This document shows, in pieces, positions 1 through 10,900 of a stretch of 64,000 bases of DNA (positions are counted from its first letter, which is position 1; each line of letters opens with the position of its first letter). The translations under genes and the position numbers were made by a program. This DNA is from Acanthochromis polyacanthus (taxonomy: Eukaryota; Chordata; Actinopteri; Pomacentridae): positions 31,173,974 to 31,237,973 of the forward strand of contig NC_067121.1 in NCBI RefSeq assembly GCF_021347895.1, in the 5' to 3' direction. The notes beneath the pieces are model-generated. The model searched no databases, had not been told where the DNA came from, and saw only the letters and a list, made by a program, of their open reading frames with translations.

Positions 1-98
1 AATAAAGTCAAATATCAATGTACAAAATTTAGTATAGAGCAGTGATTCAAGACACTTCCAAATGAGTGCTGCAAGAATATTGTGGGTTTTTTTTCCAG

Positions 99-3000
99 TC
101 ATGGAGAAACACTCACCAGATTGAGTTGAGTCCAGTTACAACCTGTAAAGAGTCATATAGAAGCACTGCAGTGAGGATTTTATCTACTTGTCAAAGAAAA
201 TCTATATTTCTCTGCTGGTGCTCCTACAGCATTGTTGCATTAAACATTTTGATCGTTGGATTTTGTTTCCTTTCGGTCTTTATAAAAGGCTGAAAGCGAC
301 ACTTACATCTGGAACGTTTCACTTTTCCATCAGTGCACTGTGCCTCAGAATAGTTCGTCCACCTCCAGACATCTGTACATTCCAATCTCTCACTCTCACC
401 ATCTTTTATGTATTTCACTCCAACAGATTTTAACTCAGGATGTGCACTGGTGTCCACTGAACAGAAGGCAGCTGCACGGAAGAAACAACAAGTAACTGCA
501 CTTTTCTTTCCCAACATATCTCTGGCAGATCATTGGAATAAAACCTATTAACTTGTTGGTACCTTTGCATGTGGGCGCCACAGACCAGGTGCCATCTCTG
601 TAGCACACCACTGTAGCTGGACCCACTAGTTTGTAATAATTTGCACACTGGTATTTCAAACTTCTTAGACCGGTTTGCACAACTTCACCGTTTTGAACTA
701 CAGGGAAGTCTCCACATCTGTCGACTGAAATGCAACAACAGAAAAAAGTTCATGAATATGTCAAACTGTCATTGAGGAGTCAAAAAAAACTCAACATTTC
801 ACCCCACATTTAGATTTCCTCAGCTGCACTATTAGATTTGTTCTACTCCAGAATCACTCAGAATGGATGGTGAGAGCTTTCACTGTTCACTCAGCTTTGT
901 AACTTGCCAGCACAAGATGAAGAATCATAACACCCCAGTCAAAAACCCTCATTTGTTGAGATATTGTAGTATCTGACCAGATGTGCTGTTAGACATGTGA
1001 TTCTCATGACTTGAGACAAGTGATGTTGGTGTTGCTAGGCATGTGCTATATGTCAGAATGGAGTGTATCTTCTTGTTGGAAGAACTCAGTCTTGTATTAG
1101 TAGTTCCTGTGTTTAGGGAATTATCCTATGGATTTCGCCACAGGGTTTAACAATGAGGCCCTTGTAATTTTGGTCTTCTAATACAAATCACATGTTGTGA
1201 CAATGGTTCCACTTGTTTAAAACATATAAAAGTGACCTCCGTTTGCTGTTCGGGGAGATTCATTTGGCCGGATCCTCCCAGACAGTCTCTCTGTCTGATC
1301 GATGCTGTTCTTCCTTATAATAAACTTATTATTAAGCAAGTCAGTGTCACGGACTTTTCTCCTTCACCTGCACATCACGGACATCAGAGAGAAACCACGA
1401 CAATATAATCTGGTGCACAAAATGCAAAAGAAGAGATGAGTCTGTTTGCTTACTTGTTGCAAAGGAATGTCCATGTCCTCCATCATTTGATCCAGAGCTG
1501 GTAGACGATCCTGCAAGATACAAAACAGCCACTTTACAGGCACTTCATATTCAGTCAAATTATCACTGTATATTGCAACCTTTTGTCCACTTACTACATA
1601 TTGGACCTTCACTCCAGCTTCCAGATGAGCAAATGATGAATTTTTGGGTGTTTGTTCCCTCTGTAGTGTATCCATCTTCACATTCATACCGCACGTTAGA
1701 ACCAGCCTCAAACACCTTCTGCTGTCCTCGATTAATGATGGCTGCATGAGGGATACGAGGAGGCTCACCGCATGCGTCAAGACTTTCTGTGGAAAAAAAA
1801 CAAAAGAGAGAAAGAATGGAATGAAACGGTAAAAGGTGTTTACAGGAGTGGCTACCTTTTGTAGTTGCCGGAAATTCAAACCTGCAGATCTGACAGACTT
1901 CTCACAAACAGGCAAGGAGGGCCACGGTCCGTTTAAACATCTCATTCTTTCAGACTGGCCACTGAGTTCATATCCATCATGACACTTTACCGTAATGGTG
2001 CTAAGAAAACTGAGTTATCAAGACAGTTTTACTAAGTCACCGTACTTTAGATTCAGATCAACAGAGACAAACATTTGATTTGAAATAACACACAATATTA
2101 CATTTTTGCAATTACTAGTATTATTATACTCAACCTAATACAATACAATAATGTTTGTGACTTAAAAAGTTCATCTAATTTGATAAATTTGATTTTTTTA
2201 AATAAACTTGCAACCATTCATTTCATTCAGTTATATGAATAGGTCCCTTTAATTATTTTTTTTTTAGAGTGTGTGCATTTGTTTCCTAGATTATGTAGCA
2301 ATGTCCTTTCAGGTGTCATGTGATGTATTTGGTGATGTATTAACATACTGATTACAAGCACTTCTTAATCAGTCAAATTATCACTTTATATTTCAACATT
2401 TTGTCCACTTACTACAGACTGGACCTTCACTCCAGTTTCCAGACGAGCAAATGATGAATTTTTGGGTGTTTGCTCCCTCCGTATCGTATCCACCTTCACA
2501 CTGATACTGCACTTTAGAACCGGCCGCAAACACCTCCTGGTGTCCCCGATAGATGATGACCGCATGAGGGATTTGAGGAGGCTCACCGCATGCATCGACA
2601 CTTTCTGTAAATAAGAAGTTAAATCATGACTGAGAAGAGGAGAAGTTGCCCCGCAGCTAAACTGGGGGTAACAAATCGAACAGACTTACTGTTGCAGACT
2701 GGTGCAGAGCTCCATGCTCCATTCACACATGTCACTGTGGTGGCTTTGGGTTCATACCCATTATCACATGCTATATTTATTTCACTTCTCTCCTCATACC
2801 AACTGTTCGCATTGTCAGGGTGCGCTGCATTGGGAATATCTGGATGAAAGCAGGCTTTTTCATCTGAGGAAAAACAAAAGCACAGCTGCGCATTCAGACT
2901 TTCCAAACATGTAGAACAGAATAGAATAGAATGTGCTTTACTGGCATTATACAGTGCATAAAAAGATTGGAGAGCTTCTCCTATTCAGTGCAAAAGAAAT

Positions 3001-5119
3001 CTTAAAGGCAGTGCAAACAGTCCATTTAAAAATAAACAGAATAAATAAGAGTGAATAGAAATAACGGAGTGAATGAGACAGTGGTGTATGTTGCACATTT
3101 TACATTAGTACAGTTGCCTCTTATATAAAACAGCTCAGTTCGAGAGTAATGCTTCCTTTTCAATGCAGAAGTAAAGATTACAGAGGAAAACAAATATGAC
3201 TGTAAAAGTAGAATTCTTATTTACTGCCAACCCCTTAGATTTATCTTGCGACCCCTTGTGGCAGCCCTGAAAATAACAATTTCAATAAACTAGAAAATTT
3301 CTGAAATAATTTTGAGCGTGCCAGTGCTGCTGCTTCTGGTTAACATGTCCTGCTATAATTTAAAAAGATATAAAAGATTGCAAAACACTGATTTAGACAG
3401 TTAATATTCAAAGCCTTGTGACCCGTTTAAACTTTGAATGAAGTTTCTACTGTAACATTTTGCCAGAACTACAGGGTTCCAAAAGTGGTGGGGTTTTGGC
3501 ATTGTCTGACTGACTTCTCATTCATGTCAGTGGGGACTTTGAACAGTTTTTTTTTGACGAATTTTGTAAAAACAGTATCACTAACAAAAGTCGTAGCACA
3601 CCATTATCAACCGAGCAACACGTTTTGATGAGCAGTTTGGATTTTCTCAAAGCTGCGGTATGAGTTAGGTGCTGAAGAATCTGTAAGAATAAGCCTAAGG
3701 ATAAGTGATAAGTGGAGTAATGCACTTGCACACTTAATTACCGAGTTTTTAGCCAAAATTTATTGTGCCAAAGCATGCTGATGCTCCTCAAAGACATTTG
3801 AGATTCAATGAAACCAAATGCCTTTATTGTCATTGGACATATGTACAATGAAATTTTGAGTGCATCTCCTTCATCCCTGCCTCAGCCTCCACCTGACCCC
3901 CTCTTTCCTCCCCTCACTCTCTCCTTCCCTCTGTCTGCCGGCCATTCTTAATCACTAATCAGTCTCATCCACAGAACTCCAGGCAGCTGCGGTTAGGCAC
4001 ACCTGGTCATCATCATCCTCACAATAAAAGCTGGTCACACAGTCTACACCCTGCCAGACTGTAAACGCTGATCTCTCAGTCAGTTACTCTAGCCAATTTT
4101 GCACTTCATTTTTATAGGAAAATTCTCACTCTAACCGTGTTGTCTGCTCTGACCAGCTCGCCGACCCAGCCCTGCCTTCTGGAACCCCGGATCCCCTGTC
4201 CACCCCAAACCCCTACCTGGACCTCTCCCCCTGCCTTGGAAGGTCCCTGCTCCACCAAACCCGCGCTCATCCTGCCCACCACCCAGTACAACCGGCCCGT
4301 GCTTCCCCCCCCCCCCCCCCCCTGGAATCGGAACCTCCTGCCCGCTCTCTCTCTCCCTGGACGTCGGCTGGTCCCATCACCCCTTCCTTAGTTACTTTCC
4401 TGAGCTCCCTCCCTCATATTCTCCTGAGTTTATTTCTGCCAAATTAAATCACCTTTTCTGCCTCAGCCTTGTCTTCTGTTTGCTCTCTGCACGGGTTCAC
4501 TGTAAACAATATAATACTTAAGTTCTATGCTGATGTCTTATTTTTATATTTCTTACATTTCGACACCAGATTTACAAAACCAAAATGAGCAGAATCACCA
4601 CACAGAAATGAAATTCCATTTTATATTAAATAGTTTGCGGTAATGGTTGAATCTATGCGCCTATTTTCAGTTTATTTTGCATATCTGAGATGACTGATAC
4701 CCTTATGTCTTATCAGCACACTTTGAATTTAAAAGTCTAAAACACACCCTCAGAATAAGATGCTTATAAAACACTTACTTATACATTGTGGCTGAGGTGA
4801 CCATTTGCCATTTTCACATGTGCTTGTTGCCCACCAGCCCTCCACCGCTGGTTTGTGACCCTCATCACAGGCGTAACTGAGGGTTTCTCCGTGAGAATAC
4901 ACCTCCAGTTTAGGGACAAAATAACCCTCATTCAGGCGGGGAGCAGGACATGGCTGTGCTGCCGTTTGTGCTGAAACACAATGAAGAAACAAAAGTTCCC
5001 ACCAGATGTATATTCACCAAGCTAGCATGTGTCTCTATGTGGCAAAATGTAAAGTTCTTACCATGAAGCACTCCAGGAAACCAAAGCAAGAGAACGAATC
5101 CGAGACACCTCATGCACAT
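99..5119 (-). CDS. Complement factor H-like protein, six CCP domains (gene B)
   Basis: Predicted secreted complement regulator built from CCP/sushi modules. Exons on the minus strand: 5062-5119 (signal peptide, starts MCMRCLGFVLLLWFP), 4779-4970, 2690-2863, 2413-2604, 1595-1786, 1454-1510, 563-724, 307-471 and a tail from 142. All internal junctions are phase 1, as is usual for CCP exons. CCPs lie at about residues 20-83, 84-141, 142-205, 206-269, 289-342 and 343-397. Residues 270-288 are a Ser/Gly/His-rich linker encoded by its own 57-bp exon. Each standard CCP shows four Cys and the Trp before the last Cys. The 3' end is uncertain: reading on from 142 reaches TGA at 99-101 (411 aa), whereas splicing at 117 across a 48-bp intron to 15-68 gives 423 aa. 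No polyA signal is visible before the window edge. The gene is a tandem paralogue of the one at 7965-11886. Which mammalian CFH or CFHR gene it matches cannot be told. Confidence 0.85.
1051..1402 (+). mobile_element. Probable solo LTR in gene B intron
   Basis: The segment starts TGTCAG and ends CGACA, holds a TATA-like box (CATATAAAAG, about 1224) and a polyA signal AATAAA at 1319-1324, and is flanked by CTATA and ATATA (4 of 5 identical). This layout fits a single long terminal repeat. No gag or pol frame lies beside it. It is in antisense orientation to the host gene, 51 bp downstream of the linker exon. The left boundary is the least certain part. Confidence 0.55.
1896..2001 (-). pseudogene. 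Decayed half CCP exon inside gene B
   Basis: The minus strand resembles the 3' half of the CCP2 exon of the neighbouring gene (10160-10339): both contain GYELSGQS and WPSLPVCE. The first half of the domain is missing. The donor GTAAGT that follows the last Cys in the intact copy is replaced by an AAGTCT context. Splicing in the family's phase 1 from the nearest upstream AG meets a stop at once. The intron between here and the next CCP exon also matches the neighbour's intron, so this is a leftover of an exon-intron-exon duplication. Confidence 0.75.
2912..2975 (+). repeat. Short interspersed repeat, copy 1
   Basis: A run of AGAATAGAAT units is followed by GTGCTTTACTGGCATTATACAGTG. The copy at 3801-3870 (GCCTTTATTGTCATT, then GTACAATGAAATT) and the one at 51988-52060 (AGAATCAGAATCAG, then CTTTAATGGCCAAGTA) share the layout. 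Confidence 0.5.
3801..3870 (+). repeat. Short interspersed repeat, copy 2
   Basis: Contains GCCTTTATTGTCATTGGACA and GTACAATGAAATTTTGAGTG, a widespread short fish repeat related in layout to 2912-2975. Its function is unknown. Confidence 0.5.
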
Positions 5120-7858
5120 TTTGTCAGGAATCAAATCACCACACCAAAGCAGTCAGGAGCCTTGTTTAGAAGTGACCTGGTTAATAATTGCTGAGCAAGA
5201 AGTTAAGAAATAGTAAACATTACGCTCAGTAACTGTCATCAAATGCAAATAGGCTTCATACGTTCCAATCACGTTTTATGAACTGCATCTTGTTTAAATT
5301 AGGTCTCACAAATTTAAAATATTTGTAATATTTGCAGTTATTGCTTCATTTTCTGTGAATTTTTACATTGTTTTTCTGATTTTGATGCACATCTCTATAA
5401 AATAAGTTTTAATAACAGTCAAGAAAACATTACTTATTTATGTCTATGTTACGTATCTGTTTGAGAAATTCCCACAATCATTCATTTGTCATGTAGCTTC
5501 TCAGAAAATGCTTTTGGCACAAATTCTACAGCGTTGTTTACTTTCCCGTTTTTCCCGGACAGCTGTGATCAGAGGTCGGCATTATGAAATAGCAAACCAC
5601 AGTCCCATCAAAGGACAGAGACACTTTGAAAAGACTGAATCTGAAAAAACAAAACAAAAATGGACGCCAGATTGTGATCAATATTAACTCTTAGTCTTGG
5701 TATGTTCACTGTGTGGTCTTATAGTCTCTGATTTCCATCTGTTGGACCCTCATGTGCTCTGCATGGGAGCTCAAGCCATCGTTCATGTCATCAGTAACTC
5801 TTGTGGATTTCTTATAAGTCAGAATGTGCAACATGTCTGAACAATAAATGGATTTAAACTGTGTTTAAGTTAAATTGAAACAGTTCTAAGAGTAAAAGCA
5901 AAAACAGAAAATAAAAAATTCCAACATAGACTTGGATATATGAGAAAATTTCAAAAGCCGTCAATGTGAGACTTTATTTCTCTCTGTAGCTTCTCAAGTG
6001 CAATAATACAAAGTTCAGTCTTAAGTACAGTTATAGACAGCTGGTCTCCTACAATTTAAGGACAATTATCCATCATCTGTATGCGTGGAAAGTATACACA
6101 GTCATTATTTTCTTCATATCTTTACTGTATTTTTGCATTTCATGTCTTGTTTCCTTCATTTGTATTCAGCCGCTGTAATTATTTAATTTCCCCAGTCAGG
6201 GATCAATAAAATTTACATTATATTATTTTATCATATTTCCTAAAAACATTAATTTTTTTACACTGGTCTCAGTTGTGAGATTTTAGGACAGTTTGCTTCC
6301 TCAACAGTCTTTCCTGTTGGATAATCGGAGAGAAAACATCCAAAAATACACATTTATGTGTTTATTTTACAAATGTTCACATGTTTTTTCAGAACTAGTA
6401 AAATAAAAGAAAAATATCGTCCTGATGTAATGAACCATCTATTGAAGCTTCATAATGATATCTGTCAGATTTTTACCCATAACATGTGGCTTCCAAAAAA
6501 AGTAAATAAATTTGACAAAAAGAATTTTACAATGTGTAATTTTAAAGATAGCTTTCTCAGAATAATCTTTTCTAAGACTCTCATCCAGTAATGTCCACTT
6601 CAGTAGCATTTACATACACCAAACCTTCCAGTTATTTAGGAGTTTGTTGATATATCATTCATATCTTGATTTATTTAGCCTGACAATTGGTTGTGTTCTG
6701 GTTGTTGGCAGTTTTATGCTGGTTGACACATGAAGAGATGTACAAAAATGCCCCCTGAAAAACGTCTGACTCTAATATGTTGAGAAAAGAAGAATTTTCA
6801 GCCTGGCATCATCCAATGTTTAGATCTGGTTTTGGAAACTTATATTTGGATAGACAGTACCTCATCTGCTATGGAGACACAGGAGTGCCAAATCAAAATA
6901 TAAATAAATAAATAAATAAATGTGGAAATATAAAGAGAAATAAATAAATAAATGTGGAAATATAAAGAGAAATAAATAAATAAATAAATAAATGTGGAAA
7001 TATAAAGAGAAATAAATAAATAAATAAATAAATGTGGAAATATAAAGAGAAATAAATAAATAAATAAATGTGGAAATATAAAGAGAAATAAATAAATAAA
7101 TGTGGAAATATAAAGAGAAATAAATAAATAAATAAATAAATAAATAAAAAGGAAAATTTTGTCTTTGCTTTTACCTTTTCTGTTTTTCCCTTTTATTTAT
7201 TTATTTATTTATTTATTTATCTATTTCTCTTTATATTTCCACATTTATTTATTTAATTATTTATTTATCTTTATATTTCCACATTTATTTATTTATTTCC
7301 CTTTATATTTCCACATTTATTTATTTATATTTTGATTTGGCACTCCTGTGACTCCATAATCTGCATGTTTAAATGCAAAATTGAAGGAAACTTTAAAAGA
7401 ACGCATTAGTACTAGTAATCAGCTGGAAAACTGGGATTTCGAGGAGGCATCTGTTCAACCCTCTGAACCCTAAATCCTGTTAGCAGATTTGAAAGACATT
7501 CTTCAAAACAATGGAGTCTTAAATCAAACTTCTGCATCGTGTCAATCAGCTGTGTTACTCTCACACCTGTCCCACCATAAACAACAGCAGGTAGGAACCA
7601 AAACAACTCAGCAAAGTGGGCTGTAATTAGCTACTCAGTCATTACACATAGAAATATTCATATGAAATGATAAAACGCTGTAACTGACAATGAAATAATC
7701 AATTATATAACAAACATTATTGTGAACAGTTTAAAAATGAAAGCAATGCTAAACTGTAGTGCGAGAAAACAACAACTAAAGTTAGATAAAGAATGTAGTG
7801 GAAGGATTGTAGTTCACAATTTGAAGACAAAACAACACAAATGTCACGGTTGAAATGT
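5120..7858. other. Intergenic region between the two factor H-like genes
   Basis: AT-rich sequence between the start of gene B and the polyA signal of gene A. It must contain the promoter of gene B, but no clear TATA or CpG island was seen. It also holds a short fragment ending in CCCCAG...GGGATCAATAAA (about 6170-6215) and the inverted-repeat element at 6871-7357. No coding exon was recognised. Confidence 0.5.
6871..7357. mobile_element. Fold-back element with TAAA-rich tandem arms
   Basis: The ends are inverted copies: ATGGAGACACAGGAGTGCCA on the left and its near-complement on the right (one mismatch), followed inwards by AATCAAAATATAAATAAA. The interior consists of repeated units, TAAA runs plus GTGGAAATATAAAGAG, in one direction on the left and in the complementary direction on the right. 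The whole piece could form a long hairpin. It carries no coding capacity and is probably a non-autonomous terminal-inverted-repeat element. Confidence 0.75.
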
Positions 7859-7864
7859 TTTATT
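7859..7864 (-). other. PolyA signal of gene A
   Basis: AATAAA on the minus strand about 100 bp after the TGA at 7965-7967, giving a short 3' UTR. Confidence 0.65.
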
Positions 7865-7964
7865 CAGATTTATGTTGGTTTCTGCTTCAAACATTTCGAA
7901 AGTTTCCAACTCGTCAGAAGTAGTATTGGCACCTTCCCTGATTAAAACACATGCAATGAGCATT

Positions 7965-10900
7965 TCAGTGGAAATCTGCTGGGTAAAAGAACTGCAATCC
8001 ACACTTAAAAACAAGCAATGTAATAATATTTCACTTCTGAAATTCATCCAATAATAACACTTACATGATTCAAGTCGTCTTCGTAACAACCTAAAGTGAT
8101 CCAGCAGAAACAGCACAGCGGTCAATATATCAGTTGGTAGTTTAATTCAGATATTCAGTATTCATTATGGAAAGTGCTACTTCGATGCTGTAGTTAACTT
8201 TTTCCAATTTCAGTAGTTTTTCAGCAGCAATGATGCTCTGAGGCCCAGAAGAAGAACTTATATCATGATTTATGTAAACATGCAAATTATTCTGATTCCC
8301 TTCTCTGGCCCCTGCCCATCTTCCTCCCTCTCTCTCTACCGGTCCCTCTGGCTCCCTCTGTCTGTCCATCTCTCTCATTCTCACTAACCCTCTTGCTTCA
8401 CCTGCCCGTACTTTGCTGATTACTGCAGCTGACACTCCTTGCAGGGATCAGCAGCACACTACATCGCCCTGGTTCTTTCACTCACATTCTGCTGAACCAC
8501 AGACTCTGATCACCGCATGGACTTTATTTTGCCACTGATCCCAGCTCACCATAACCCCACCTGGACTCCCGTCACCCCCCATCCCTGGATACCTGCAGGT
8601 CCCCTCTCTGTCTTCAGCCTGCTCTCTACCTGTCTTGTTTCCCTGCCAGCTCCAGGATTCCTCATGTCTGCCTAACTTGCCCCTTCAGCTTTCTTCTCCC
8701 TGGGTTTGTAAGTACACCATTTGTTGATTTAGTTTAGTTATCCTGGCTTGGGGCTTTGCTAGTATTCCTATGTGGAGTGTAGTTGTTACGTTTTGTAGTT
8801 TCATATTTTGTATTCGCTCTGATTTAGTTTTTCCTCTCCAGTTTTGTTTCCTGTTCTTCCTTGGGTTGAGTGTGTTCTAAATAGATTTCCTTTTCCCAAA
8901 CCAGTTTGTCTGCTTCTGTGCCTGGATTCCCCTCCCCTCCAACGCCACCCCCCACCTGCTGACAATAAAGTCGCTGCTTTAAATTCTCATTTTTTATTTT
9001 TAATCTTTTTTTTTTTTTTTGCTTCCTGCAAAGTGTAATTGTCTTGAATGATTTTTTTCTTCCTTAGAATTCCTCTTGAAACTACCTCACCTAAAATAAA
9101 TCAGATGTGGGAGAATTCATGTACAGTGTAATAGCCTCCAATAAAAATTCAGAATGAAGAAAGTTAAAATGGAAATACTTACAGGATGTATAAGCTGTTC
9201 TTCCAGAAATGCATTTAAAACCGGAATACTGGCCCGGATAGTAAGGACACCGGAAATTCTTCTTCGCTCCTTCCCTTAAATATTCACGTTCAGTTACTTC
9301 AAAATATTCTCGAGTGTATTTGGCAGGATCAATGAGACAGAAGACATCTGCACACATGAAGAGGAAAAAAAACAATATAAAGATGTCAGTAGATGCACAG
9401 GCTTTTCTTTGTTTTTAGTCCAAATTTGAGACTTTTGGTTCCAACTGCTGTCTTTCTGAGAAGCACAGAGAAAATGAAGGATGCCAATTATTTGTTCTGA
9501 ATTTCAAGCACATCTTTAACCAGCATGGCGACCACAACATCACGCAGCTCTGTGACCACCTTCACTGAGCTGGAAGGAAGGAAAAGCTGCCAGTGAGTGC
9601 TCTGTATATTCCAGTTGAGACTTTTTTTGAAAAGCTCCAAATAGCTTTGATGACACAGCAAAAGATAGCTGCAATGAAGATTTTAAATGTACTCGTATTA
9701 TACATTGTATTTTTGAGGCATGGAGGTGGTGTCATCAAGAGGAATGGATGCTTCTAAGCAGCAGCTCTGGAAAGCTTGTAAAGACAGAGGCAAAATTAAT
9801 GCAGCAACGTGTAGATTATTATTTTTACTGCGGTATATCTCAGTCCACTTACGGCAGGATGGGATTCCAGTCCAGTTTCCAGAGGAGCAAAGGACAGATG
9901 TTTCTGTTGCTGCTCCGTCGGTTGTATGTCCGCTTTCACATTCATACACCACTTTGGAATTTTCTCCAAACACCTCCTGGTATCCCTGTTTAATGATGAC
10001 TGCATGAGGGATTTGAGGAGGCTCATCGCAAGCATTGGGACTTTCTGTGTAAAAAGAAAACAAAACAGAGAGAGTGAAACGAAACAGGAAAGGTGTTTAC
10101 AGGAGTGGCTACATTTTGTAGTTGCTGGACATTCAAACCTGCAGAGCTGACAAACTTACTCTCACAAACAGGCAAGGAGGGCCACGTTCCACTTATGCAT
10201 CTGATTCTGTCAGACTGGCCACTGAGTTCATATCCGTCATCACACTTTATCGTAATGCCGCGGTGCTCTGAATACCAACCATTTGGGTTTTTGATATAAT
10301 GTCCATTGGGGATAGTTGGTGGAAGACAGGATGTTTCATCTGAAGGATAAGAAAAAAACAACAAAACAATAAATTCTATTGTTAGCAACCGTTACCAGCC
10401 CTACTTCACTTTAGTTACATACTTACAACATTACAAGTGGTACATTCCTGCATTTTAATTTCAAATTAAAATGTATTGCCTGTCCAAAGTCTTTCTGATG
10501 ATGAATTGACTTAAAAAGAGCTGTTGCTTCATGATCCTCAGAGATTGGGCAGTTTTAAAAATAAGAAGAATGTGGTAAATCGCAGTGTTCAGATGGCCAG
10601 GCTGACTGAGATGTATCCATACAGACAAAGGTGCATCTTCTAAATATTAACTTGAAGGGGATAAATACCGGGCTTTGCAAAAGTTCTGTTACACTCGGTT
10701 TCATGATCTTTAGAGACGTTTACATGTCGGAGTGAAAAATTCCATTGAATAAACTGAAAGTTCTACCTTATAGGCAGGTGTCCTTAATACAAATTTTTTT
10801 CTCCGATGAAGTTGTATCAAGATGGAAGTCAAAAGAGTTGAGATATCTGCTCTCCTTTGTGCTGAACATCAGCCGGATGATCGTCCACAGAGTCGCGGAG

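Larger units (their letters stand above)
2864..4778. other. Intron 2 of gene B, repeat-bearing
   Basis: No CCP exon was seen here. The intron holds two short interspersed repeats (2912-2975 and 3801-3870) of the fish type with a CTTTATTGTCATT core, and a C/T-rich stretch (3880-4500) with a poly-C tract at about 4307-4321. The proline-rich reading frame at 4137-4391 is compositional. Confidence 0.5.

Noticed and set aside
4137..4391. 84-residue proline-rich open frame
   Set aside because: It lies in the C/T-rich intronic block with a poly-C tract. The Pro richness follows from composition, and no splice sites connect it to gene B.
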